A stretch of 64,000 bases of DNA from IMG/VR virus record IMGVR_UViG_3300014502_000001, positions 28,772 to 92,771 of that record. The stretch is one strand, 5' to 3'. Positions 1-8,700 of this stretch are shown here, one piece after another (position 1 is the first letter of the stretch; the number at the start of each line of letters is the position of its first letter). Source of the stretch: a virus. Made by a program: the position numbers and the translations under genes. Under the pieces are notes generated by a model, which was not told the DNA's origin, made no database searches, and was given only the letters and a program-made list of their open reading frames with translations.

Positions 1-789
1 TTCCACCAATTCAGCACGCTCACGCTCCAGCTCCATCCGCTCAACATTCAAATCAGCCTGCTTTATTTCCAAGCCAGCCATATCCTGTTTAGCCTTCTGG
101 ATGCCAGCCACCGCCTGCTCACGCTCAGCGGCTAGGCGCAGGAGCTGTGGATTGATACTATCGTGAAGCGCATTGAATAAAGCCAGCGCTGCGGACGATT
201 GGCTAGCACGCTGGTTTGTATGCTGGGATATATCAGCCTCAATACTTTTGATCTCATCCTTTACCGCCCGCTGAGCTTCCAGATATTGCTGAAGCATCAG
301 GATCTCGTCGAATACCTTTTTCTTATCAGCTTCGGAAGCTTCAATAAAGCGCTGAGCCTTTTCACCAAATATGACCGCCGTAGAAAACAGCAACCAGCTC
401 ATCCCGATGTACTTGTCCAGCATTTCCTGGGTGGCAGCGGCTGAGCCCTGCGTCATGTCGTCGCCATCGACCGTCAGCGTCAGCAGAGGCATATTTTTGA
501 CATCACGCGTGCGAACGACTTCACACTCGTGATCGTGGTCGTCGCTGAATATGATAATAACTCCTGCGCCGCTAGATCCGCGCCTTACGAGCTTTTTGAC
601 TTCTCTAACAGTTTTGCCATACAGACCCCAACTGAGTGCTTCAAATATGGCAGACTTGCCAGCACCATTGCTGACGTTAGGCGAGCCGTTCACCTCACCT
701 CCGACGAAAAATAATCCTGACTCTGGGAAGTTGTAATCCAAAGCCGCAAAGGACATAAAATTGGTGGCACTGATAGTTTTGACTCTCAT
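1..789 (-). CDS. sbcC: SbcC/Rad50-type (T4 gp46-like) recombination nuclease ATPase, N-terminal 263 residues; cut by window edge
   Basis: I translated this by hand from the ATG at 789; the frame stays open to base 1, so the gene continues outside the window. An N-terminal P-loop (SNGAGKS, about residues 41-47) follows the usual SMC/Rad50 start (KTISATNFMSF). From about residue 165 the sequence becomes a charged coiled coil (EADKKKVFDEIL onward), as in SbcC. It would be the ATPase partner of the nuclease encoded just upstream, resecting DNA ends for recombination-dependent replication. Its ATG overlaps the stop of that gene (ATGA), with GGAG 8 nt before the start, which indicates translational coupling. 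Family call is firm; only the head domain and start of the coil can be seen. Confidence 0.9.
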   Translation of the reverse strand, partial: MRVKTISATNFMSFAALDYNFPESGLFFVGGEVNGSPNVSNGAGKSAIFEALSWGLYGKTVREVKKLVRRGSSGAGVIIIFSDDHDHECEVVRTRDVKNMPLLTLTVDGDDMTQGSAAATQEMLDKYIGMSWLLFSTAVIFGEKAQRFIEASEADKKKVFDEILMLQQYLEAQRAVKDEIKSIEADISQHTNQRASQSSAALALFNALHDSINPQLLRLAAEREQAVAGIQKAKQDMAGLEIKQADLNVERMELERERAELVE

Positions 790-1817
790 TTTAAGAACTC
801 CATTCCTACCTTATAAAGCCGCTCTGCATCCAGTCCCTCATTGCGAGCCTCAATATATTTCTTAACCACCTGCTCGCGCGAGTCGCCCGCCACTAGCTGA
901 GCACGCACCTTTGCTGCCTTGCTAGATATGAGCGACACTCGTTTCCACTTAATCGTATTCACCCAATCAGGAATTTTATTGCCAGCCACCCTGATCCTGA
1001 AATAGTCCACGTCTGCCCGTCCACCATTGAGATCAGGCACTCGCATATTTTCATCTATGTCAAGAGTTATAAACTGTGGCGACTTGGTGTTCTCCAGAAA
1101 CTGAACAGTATTTTTGTCGGTGTCCAAAAGCCACCAGCCTTTTTTCTGTCCCTCTTCACCGAAATTCTGCATCGTGGGACTGCCAATGCTGATGACATTT
1201 CTTAACACTTTATTTGCGCCGTGAAAATGACCCACAAAACACCAGTCAAATTTCGCTCCTATTTGCTCGGCCGCTAGCCCGCGCTTGGCCACGATGCCAC
1301 TGTACTTCATTCCATATATATCATTGTGAAACACACCAATGGTCTTTGCACTTCCACGCATGTCTGGAATAACTGATATAATGGCATTGGTCTCTTCAAC
1401 GTTCCTGGCAAAGGGATAACATTTGATAGTCCAGCCGTCACGCACCAGCGCTGGAGATCCTGGCATATCAACTATCGTCACCTCTTCAAGAAGATCACGA
1501 AACATCCAAAGCAAAAATGAATTCTTGCTCCAGCCTTTATAGTCGTGATTGCCTGGCACGATGATGAGCTTGGCCAGACCAGAAAGGATGGCAAACTTAT
1601 CAGCGATCAGATATATAACCTGCGAGTCAACGAAATTTTTCAAATGGAAAACGTCGCCAGCAAACACGACACAGTCAGCCTGGTGTTTCCTGATGTCACT
1701 TTCCAGAGCGTCAAATGTCTGGAGCTGTTCATCCAGTCGAGAATTGACCTCATCATCTATCGTGGCAAACTCTTCAAAGTTGTGCCCGTGAAGGTCTGAA
1801 AAAAATATGGCTCTCAT
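786..1817 (-). CDS. sbcD: SbcD/Mre11-type metallophosphoesterase (T4 gp47-like nuclease subunit)
   Basis: 343 residues with the calcineurin-like phosphoesterase motifs in order: D8-x-H10 (FSDLHGH), G54-D55 (AGDVFH), G89-N90-H91-D92 (PGNHDYKG) and a late G-H-x-H (VGHFHG). These bind the two metals used for exonuclease and endonuclease activity. Together with the adjacent SbcC-type gene it would form the end-processing complex that makes 3' single strands for UvsX. The ATG at 1817 overlaps the stop of the flap-nuclease gene (ATGA) and has GGGAGATAGT before it. Length fits the phage gp47 family. Confidence 0.92.
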   Translation of the reverse strand: MRAIFFSDLHGHNFEEFATIDDEVNSRLDEQLQTFDALESDIRKHQADCVVFAGDVFHLKNFVDSQVIYLIADKFAILSGLAKLIIVPGNHDYKGWSKNSFLLWMFRDLLEEVTIVDMPGSPALVRDGWTIKCYPFARNVEETNAIISVIPDMRGSAKTIGVFHNDIYGMKYSGIVAKRGLAAEQIGAKFDWCFVGHFHGANKVLRNVISIGSPTMQNFGEEGQKKGWWLLDTDKNTVQFLENTKSPQFITLDIDENMRVPDLNGGRADVDYFRIRVAGNKIPDWVNTIKWKRVSLISSKAAKVRAQLVAGDSREQVVKKYIEARNEGLDAERLYKVGMEFLK

Positions 1818-2749
1818 ACTATCTCCCTTCCTCTTTTTATCAGCTCCCTTTCCATCTTTATCAACTGCTCAAAAGGCGTCAGAAATATAGCCAGATTCTC
1901 CATGATCTGGTCAAAGCCATATTTCTGGCACACCTCAATCACGCCCGTTGTCAGCTCGTCCTCATTAAAGCCGCCGCCGCTAGCGCCAGCCTGCATCTCA
2001 TCACGCGGGATATAACGAAACTCCATAAGCTGTAACATAAGCGGAAGCTGCTCTTCCATGCGATCCAGAATTTTCATGTCGCTTTCGCTGGGCACCGCTC
2101 CGCGCAGAAATGTTCTGACTAGCCGCCGCGCTGCTACTGGCCCAACACCGCGCACCCCAGGAAGATTGTCCGAGCCGTCACCAACCATGGCCTTGTAATA
2201 TAAATACTCGTTGGCCTCAACACCAAACTCCTTGAGCACCCGCGCTGAGTCATATTCAGCTTTTTTTATTGGGCTCCACACTCTGGTGTTTGGGTATAGG
2301 CCAATCAGCTGGTACATATCCTGATCGGTGCTAATCACCTCAACATCCCATCCACGGATGGGATGTTGATAATAGCTGCAAAGTGTATAAATGACGTCAT
2401 CAGCCTCACGCCCGCGCAGCTTATACTGTTTCAGCCCCATCGCCTCAAATACCTTTTTGGTGCAGCGCAGCTGTTCGAAGAAACATTCCTTCTCGGTTTT
2501 TTCAACCTCAGTCAGCTCGCGAGCCTTTTTCTTTTTTTTGTAATCAGGATATAAAGCCAATCGTGAAGCGTCACGCCCGCCGTCCCAAGTGATGATCAGG
2601 CTGTCGGGATGAAACTTCTCCAAATATGATCTGACCATGGTCAGCGATATTTTCATGACTTCTGTACGCTGGCCTTCAAATTCCATTGGAGCCATTCCAA
2701 AAGCGCGAAAGCCTAGATTATTGCCGTCCAGGATCAGAACAAGCCTCAT
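1814..2749 (-). CDS. 5'-3' exonuclease / flap endonuclease (T4 RNase H-like)
   Basis: 311 residues from the ATG at 2749. The reading frame is open further upstream, but the 2749 start has AAAGGAG six bases before it and overlaps the recombinase stop as TGATG, which decides the start. The FEN family motifs are present: LDGNN around D8, the acidic READD cluster (114-118), STDQDM (140-145), and the helix-hairpin-helix with GDGSDN and GVRGVGPVAA (191-208). It would remove RNA primers and 5' flaps at the replication fork. The phage polymerase is DnaE-type with no Pol I-type 5' nuclease, so a separate enzyme makes sense. Confidence 0.88.
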   Translation of the reverse strand: MRLVLILDGNNLGFRAFGMAPMEFEGQRTEVMKISLTMVRSYLEKFHPDSLIITWDGGRDASRLALYPDYKKKKKARELTEVEKTEKECFFEQLRCTKKVFEAMGLKQYKLRGREADDVIYTLCSYYQHPIRGWDVEVISTDQDMYQLIGLYPNTRVWSPIKKAEYDSARVLKEFGVEANEYLYYKAMVGDGSDNLPGVRGVGPVAARRLVRTFLRGAVPSESDMKILDRMEEQLPLMLQLMEFRYIPRDEMQAGASGGGFNEDELTTGVIEVCQKYGFDQIMENLAIFLTPFEQLIKMERELIKRGREIV

Positions 2750-3720
2750 CACTTCTCCTTTACTACCCATTTCTCATAAGTCGCTGGGAAATCTTTCTCC
2801 AAGAAAACTCTCTTGGAATCAGCAAAGTTATATTCAGCGCCTTCCTTGTGAACGATACTGTGTCTCACAAAGTAATCTAGCAAGCCGCTATATTTGTCTA
2901 TGGGCTCGTCCACCGGCATGATAAAATTCACCTTGCCAAACGGTGGCCCGACCTTGCATTTTTCAACAACGAACATCCCTTCAAAGCCATTCACCTCATC
3001 TGTTTTCTTATTCTTCAGTTTGTGCGTGACAGTGCAGTGGATACGAACAGACGACGTAAATTTCAGTGCCCGCCCGCCGACCGTTGTCGACTTCTCGCCA
3101 TACATAACATTCATCTTATCTCGCAACTGGTTGATGAACACCAGCACGATGTTGTGGCGATATACCTCTGACATGAGTTTTTTCAGGCCATCAGATATAA
3201 CCTTGGCTCTGCGCATGGCCGCTGTGTTCATGCCAAGCTCATTTTCCAGATCTTCCAGTCCTGGTGTAGCTGCCACCGAGTCCCACACGATGGTCAGCAA
3301 AGCGTCTGGTGCATATGCGCGTATGCCTCCCACAGCATCCATCATCACAGTAAAAACGTCCTCAATGCTTTTTAGCTTTTTATTTGGATCGGGATAAATC
3401 AAAGTGCTCATATCCAGACCAGTCAGTGTAGCCAGCCCTGTGTCTAAGCTGCGCTCCACATCAATCAGGACGGCGATCCCCCCAGCCTTTTGTGTCTCGG
3501 CGAGTATGTGGCAGGCAATGCGACTTTTTCCGCTGGAGAAATCACCGAATATTTCGGTCAATCGGCGTGCTGGTATGCCTCCGCCTGTGACCATATCCAT
3601 AGCGATATTTCCTGTTGACACTCTGTAGCCAACTGCCTCTTCCATACGACCAGATAGATCTATCACACCCAGCTTGCTAGCTAGGAGCTTGGGGAGATTC
3701 GCCGTCCTGACTTGCTTCAA
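2749..3720 (-). CDS. uvsX: RecA/UvsX-type strand-exchange recombinase
   Basis: 323 residues. Walker A is GDFSSGKS (59-66), Walker B TIVWDS has D147, and the glutamine-containing motif FINQLRD and the downstream TTVGGRALKF segment match the RecA core. UvsX forms ATP-dependent filaments on single-stranded DNA and starts recombination-dependent replication. Genes for an ssDNA-binding protein and a probable mediator lie directly upstream and nucleases downstream, as expected for a complete pathway. The start codon appears to be TTG at 3720, with AAGGA 9 nt upstream; no better ATG is near. A weak start could hold its level below that of the ssDNA-binding protein. Confidence 0.93.
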   Translation of the reverse strand: MKQVRTANLPKLLASKLGVIDLSGRMEEAVGYRVSTGNIAMDMVTGGGIPARRLTEIFGDFSSGKSRIACHILAETQKAGGIAVLIDVERSLDTGLATLTGLDMSTLIYPDPNKKLKSIEDVFTVMMDAVGGIRAYAPDALLTIVWDSVAATPGLEDLENELGMNTAAMRRAKVISDGLKKLMSEVYRHNIVLVFINQLRDKMNVMYGEKSTTVGGRALKFTSSVRIHCTVTHKLKNKKTDEVNGFEGMFVVEKCKVGPPFGKVNFIMPVDEPIDKYSGLLDYFVRHSIVHKEGAEYNFADSKRVFLEKDFPATYEKWVVKEK

Positions 3721-3725
3721 GTTAT

Positions 3726-4901
3726 TTAGTCCTTTTTGGCATGCTTAGCGCGAATCGCTTCGATGCGAGCACGCACAGCATCCTTGGTGTTGGAAAGCGC
3801 CGACGCTTTGGGTGCAGGAGCAGCCGCTTTGGGCACAACCGCAGGCACAGGCTTCACCGCCGCCTTGATAGTCGCTTTGCTGACTTTGGGCGCAGGAGCT
3901 TCCTCTTCCTCTTCGGGAGCAGCTTCCTCGGCCTCGGGAGCCTCTTCCTCAGGCGTGTCTTCGGCGGGAGGCTCGGTGGACACTTCCTCTTCCTCAACGG
4001 GCTCGTCCTCTTCCTCAACGGGCTCTTCGGGCTCCGCTGCGGCAGGCTTGCGTCCAGGGATAGGCCGCGCTTTGGGAGGAGCAGGCTTTTCTTCTTCGGG
4101 CTCCGCGCCCTCGGCCTCAGCCAGATCACGCAGAGCCTTTCTCAGCTCAGTGCGTTCATCCAGCGTGCCAAAGGTTTTGGTGTGCGCCACGTCATAATCG
4201 ATGGGCGCATACATCTCAATGTTCTCGGGAATGAGCTCGGTGATCTGTTTGGCCCACTTAGCGATATGCTCCTTGGTGCCCAGCGGCGTCGGATCGGTGA
4301 CCTGGAGCTGATACATTCTGCTCGGATCCAGCAGAGGATTGAAAACCAGAATGATATCCCGGCCCGGAGCCTTGACAGTGCCGTCCTCGTTGAAGGTGTC
4401 GAAAATGTTGGACATGCGACCCTTGGTTTTCACCAGCCGCACGATCCACTCCCAAACCGACTTGATGGGAGCCTCGTACAGTTTCACTTCGGGGAACGGC
4501 GCGGTGCCTTCCAAATACTGCTGATAGAGCTGGCGATCGATGACGTTGAAGACGCCGTATCGCTTGACCTGATACAGACGCGCCTTAACTTTATTGGTCT
4601 TGATCAGCTCGGAGAACTCTTCGCAACCAGGGCACGGCTGGCCATAGGTCTCCTGCATACACACATAGCTCTCAATGTCCTTGCGCCCGTCCGGAAGGAA
4701 ACCATGATTGATGAAATGACGACCATAGCGCATATGCCAGCTGGCCTTGCTACCAGCCTTGCGCGGCAGCACGCGGATCAGATTTTCGACTTCCTTCTGC
4801 GGCTTCCAGAACATCTTGGCATATTTCGATTTGCGCTTGTCCTCGTCGGCCAGCGCCTTGCCGTCCTGTTCTTCGTCCGGTCGATCAAAATACTTTGGCA
4901 T
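3726..4901 (-). CDS. Single-stranded DNA-binding protein, T4 gp32-like, with long acidic tail
   Basis: 391 residues. A basic N-terminal arm is followed by a probable zinc site, H66-x14-C81-x8-C90-x2-C93, close to the H-x12-C-x9-C-x2-C zinc site of gp32. The last ~130 residues are low complexity (Glu, Pro, Ala) and strongly acidic, then end in a basic tail (RAKHAKKD). Acidic tails of phage and bacterial SSBs bind partner proteins; this one is unusually long. The start has AAGGAG before ATATATG. The gene sits between a UvsY-like gene and uvsX. Codons are mostly C/G-ending, as in the capsid gene, which fits high expression. Assignment rests on the zinc motif, acidic tail and context. Confidence 0.75.
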   Translation of the reverse strand: MPKYFDRPDEEQDGKALADEDKRKSKYAKMFWKPQKEVENLIRVLPRKAGSKASWHMRYGRHFINHGFLPDGRKDIESYVCMQETYGQPCPGCEEFSELIKTNKVKARLYQVKRYGVFNVIDRQLYQQYLEGTAPFPEVKLYEAPIKSVWEWIVRLVKTKGRMSNIFDTFNEDGTVKAPGRDIILVFNPLLDPSRMYQLQVTDPTPLGTKEHIAKWAKQITELIPENIEMYAPIDYDVAHTKTFGTLDERTELRKALRDLAEAEGAEPEEEKPAPPKARPIPGRKPAAAEPEEPVEEEDEPVEEEEVSTEPPAEDTPEEEAPEAEEAAPEEEEEAPAPKVSKATIKAAVKPVPAVVPKAAAPAPKASALSNTKDAVRARIEAIRAKHAKKD

Positions 4902-4912
4902 ATATTTCTCCT

Positions 4913-5419
4913 TTATGCCTTTGACGTGTTACGGCCCGGACCCATCTCTGGCTCATTCTCGGAATTCGGCTTGCGGATATAAAGTGTGGAGTCAGCTTGG
5001 ATGCGCATGTTCGATGCAAGCGTCACCAGCATATCCTTGCGGTGACGAAACGCCTCTTTAATAGCGCCTAGCAATCCCACATTTTTACGCGCCACATTCA
5101 CTCTGAGAACTGCCGCGATATAGTCCTCGTCAACCTTGACACTGTTGGCCACCAAATTTTCAGTGACCTTGCCCATCGATGCCAGCTGCTCACGATATTT
5201 CCCATCCAGGGAAGCTGTCGTTGTGTCCAGCTGGAGTTTTGCCTCCGCCAGTGCGGCCTCGGCCATTTCTCCGAGCACCGCATAATAAGCGTAAAGAGAC
5301 GGCTGGTCCCTTAGCTCATTGTTGATCTCCTCCTCTGATAATTTTAATTCGTCCTCATAATCCAGATTGACGGTCTGTTCCTCTGAGATGATGAGAGTCA
5401 GCGGTCCGAGCTTTTCCAT
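4913..5419 (-). CDS. Probable UvsY-like recombination mediator
   Basis: 168 residues, mostly helical. A central charged segment (YAYYAVLGEMAEAALAEAK, then LDGKYREQ) and a C-terminal helix pair (VDEDYIAAVLRVNVARK, then IKEAFRHRKDMLVTLAS) follow the general layout of T4 UvsY, which loads UvsX onto gp32-coated DNA. The gene is directly upstream of the gp32-like and UvsX genes, which supports this. Similarity is by layout and not by long identity, so the call is an inference. The ATG at 5419 has AAGGAG 7 nt upstream and overlaps the previous gene by 22 nt. Confidence 0.5.
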   Translation of the reverse strand: MEKLGPLTLIISEEQTVNLDYEDELKLSEEEINNELRDQPSLYAYYAVLGEMAEAALAEAKLQLDTTTASLDGKYREQLASMGKVTENLVANSVKVDEDYIAAVLRVNVARKNVGLLGAIKEAFRHRKDMLVTLASNMRIQADSTLYIRKPNSENEPEMGPGRNTSKA

Positions 5420-5736
5420 TCTTCACTCCTTGATTTTATTTTATCCTTCTCCGCATCAAGCGCTTCAAGCTGCTTAATGATCTCCTCGACAAAAGGATGT
5501 CTTTTGAAAACCTCCGACAGACAAACAGGGCACATCGCAAATATGTACCATCTTTTTTTGTCTAGAGCAGTGGGAACCTGGTCTGGGGTCATTCTTTTTT
5601 TGCAGTGAATGCACATAAGCTTTGCAATGGCCTCATCACGCGTCATGCCAAAGCTCCGCATCGCAACCAGGTCATTAAGGCTAGGAGTAGAGCCGCCGTT
5701 CTCTTTTTCCACGTTCTCCCCTTGTAATTCTCTCAT
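5398..5736 (-). CDS. Small zinc-ribbon protein of unknown function
   Basis: 112 residues with two Cys pairs, CIHC near residue 42 and CPVC near residue 70, which would bind one zinc. The N-terminal half has a helix with the pattern SLNDLVAMRSFGMTRDEAIAKL; the C-terminus is a charged helix. It lies between the polymerase and the probable UvsY gene. GAGGTG precedes the ATG. No function can be assigned; a nucleic-acid or partner-binding role in replication is possible from its position. Confidence 0.7.
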   Translation of the reverse strand: MRELQGENVEKENGGSTPSLNDLVAMRSFGMTRDEAIAKLMCIHCKKRMTPDQVPTALDKKRWYIFAMCPVCLSEVFKRHPFVEEIIKQLEALDAEKDKIKSRSEEWKSSDR

Positions 5737-5767
5737 TTCGCACCTCTATTATACTGTTCCCCAGCTT

Positions 5768-8700
5768 TTATTCAACCGGAATAATGCGCAAAAACATATC
5801 TGAAAACACCTTCACCGCCGCGTCCAACTCGGCCCTATGACTAGCATCATAGCTAACCATTGAAGGGTGGATACAATAGACCAGCCACGCACCCAGCGAC
5901 TCACTCCATTCAGCCGTGCCGTTACGATCCATAATGCTAGCCTTATTGTCACCTGTGACCCAATGAAGCGCTGTTTTGCCAAGCGACAATATCAGCCTTG
6001 GCTTTTGCACCGCTATTTCTTTCCTGAGCCACTGAGCACTGCAAAACGCAGGAACGCGCAGATCAACAATCTTATTATCCTTGGGTCTACATTTCAGAAC
6101 GTTGGTCACCCAGAAAAGATCTCTGCTCAGTCCATGCTTATCCAGAGAGCCCCAGAGCGTCCTACCCGCCTTGCCTACAAATGGAAGACCAGAAGCGTCC
6201 TCATCAGCGCCTGGAGCTTCACCAATAATCATGGTCTGGAATATGCCCGCTGAAAAGGGTGTTGGTCTTTTGCATATCTTGTACGCTGGGCAAAGCTCGC
6301 ACTTCTGAATATCAGCGGCCAGATTTATGGCCTCACGGCGTGTGTCAACATACGGCACTATGCCTCTGTAATCAAGCATTCCCAGATCGCCCTTTTTAAT
6401 GTAATCCATAAATTGGAATCGATCCATGAATATGTTTGACGTTTTGGCTGGCTTATTGGCACGCATGATGATCATACGGCTAGCAATTTCTTCAATCTCG
6501 CCCTTTAGCTCTGAATGATATAGCTTGCCAGTCACCGTTGAATAGGTCAGAGAAGTGTCGTCTCTAAATATGCCATAGCAGCCGCCCAGGTCTGACGCAT
6601 ATCCTTTAACATCCACATCACTGCCCGTGCCGTGCGACTGTTCCACCTTTTGCCTGAATCCAAACTTGATCTCATCATATTTGCCAATGTGATAAGAGTA
6701 TTCCGGTATGGCCTCGTTCTCTCGGCCGGACAGATATGAAAGCTTCTTCACGCGGAAGTGTCTGCTCAGCAGCTCCACAAGAGCCTTATTCTGGGTGAGA
6801 TATTCCTCTGGCATTTCATAGGCTAGCACGTCTGTCTCGACATATGCAGAAGCGTCAATATCCTTATATTGCTTCTCGCTGGTGGGAAACTTTTTCTTAG
6901 TCTCAAGATGCAGAACAAGCTTTTTGCGATCCTCTTCAGATATGATTGAATCCAGAGCCTTGGAGCGCAGCAGGACTCTGATCTTTCCGATGTTGATCAA
7001 GCGCCTAGGAATATTGGCCGCAAAGTCAAATATGTCCTCAAATTTACCGCCGTGCGCCTCCCGCGCCTTTACCAGCTCCAGGGCGGAGTTGGTACTGATA
7101 CCTTTGATGATATCAAAGCCGCCGCGCAGCACGCCTGTATCTTCAATCGTCCATGAATATCCCGAGCAGTTAATGTCGGGAGATTTGATCTTCATGCCAT
7201 GACGCTGAGCATCAGACAACAGTGGCACGATGTCATCGTCCGAGGCTCGTACCAGAGTAGCATGGAAAAACTCTGTGGGATAATATACCTTTAACCACAT
7301 CGTCCAATATCCCAGCATCGTATATTCAACCGAGTGAGACTTATTGAAGCCATATGAATTATGGCTGACAAAATTGTTCGCGATGAAATTTGCAGGCTCT
7401 TCTTCCATCTCCATATCATAGGTCTCTCTCTCGCCTATAAACTTCTTCTCCACAATCTCCTCATCCTGAGTGAAATATCCTACACGATAGCGCCTGAACA
7501 AAGCGCTGTCAGTGTACGCTCTGTGATGCTTTCTGCAAAGAAGCATCGTGTTGTCCTCGGAATTGTCGGTCGTGTCGCCATTGATATGATGCATTTCAGG
7601 AAAACTCCCGGAGCCACAGACCTGGCAGCGACCACCATACTGATCCACAAGATGCTCACGACGCGCTTTTTCCTCATTAGTCGGACCCTCGCCTTTTCTG
7701 AATCTAGGACAAGTCTGGCCAAAGGACCCCGAGCCATATCCTTCTCCGTGTAATTTCTTCGGCAATTTCAGATCGCTGACTCTGATTCTGTCACCGACAC
7801 TGATCTCAGAAACTGTCTTCCACTCTCCACCAACCATAAAATGGTGCTCAGCGCTAGCGCGAACTGTTTTGTTACCGGCTGTCCTTATCAGATATACAGG
7901 CTTCATCCCTGTCTTCCATACTCTCTTTATCGTATTGTAACGGACAAATCCATCATCATGCATCGATAGAATTTTCAAGCCACGACGCTTGAAATTATAA
8001 TTATCCTGATACTTATACGCCTCCTCAATAGTCATCTCGGAATCTTTGTGCTGATTAGAAGCACACCTGTATATTTTTGTATCACCAGTCAGGCATCCGA
8101 AGAATTTCATCAGCGTAAAAACCTTCTGGGCATCAGCCACCGACATGGTTCCAAGCTTTTGAACGCCCGCCAGCCAGTCTTTTCTGAATGTCTCAAACTT
8201 ATCCTGGCCCTCAGATTTAGAAACTACCTTTCTGATGACATCCACCGTGCGCCAGGGGATGCCAGAAAGCTTATTCAGAATCCTCATCATCTGCTCTTGA
8301 TAAAGAACGATGCCATATGTCTCGCCCAGCAGCTCTTTCATCTGAGCATTGATATAAGTTGGCTTTTCCACGCCGTCTTTATAAAGAATGAATTTGCTAG
8401 CCATACCGCTGCGCAGCGTGCCAGGTCTAAATAATGAATTCACCTGCACGAGCTCGTTGAAATTTTTAGGCTTAAAGTTGCGGATATACTGAATCATGCC
8501 CGCTGAGCCAAACTGAAATATGCCCGCCGTATCAGCCTTTGTAAAAGCCTCAAGCACTTTTGGGTCATCCAGCGGCAGCGTTGAATAATCAGCGACCACA
8601 TTGTGACGGCGCTTTATCTCCTCTTTAGCTAGGCGCAGGATATTCAGCGTCTTCAGACCCAGAGCGTCTATCTTCATTACGCCGGCAAATTCAATATCAT

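Noticed and set aside
3741-4982. 413-residue plus-strand open frame
   Set aside because: It is the shadow of the ssDNA-binding gene; no other plus-strand gene is supported and it has no ribosome site.
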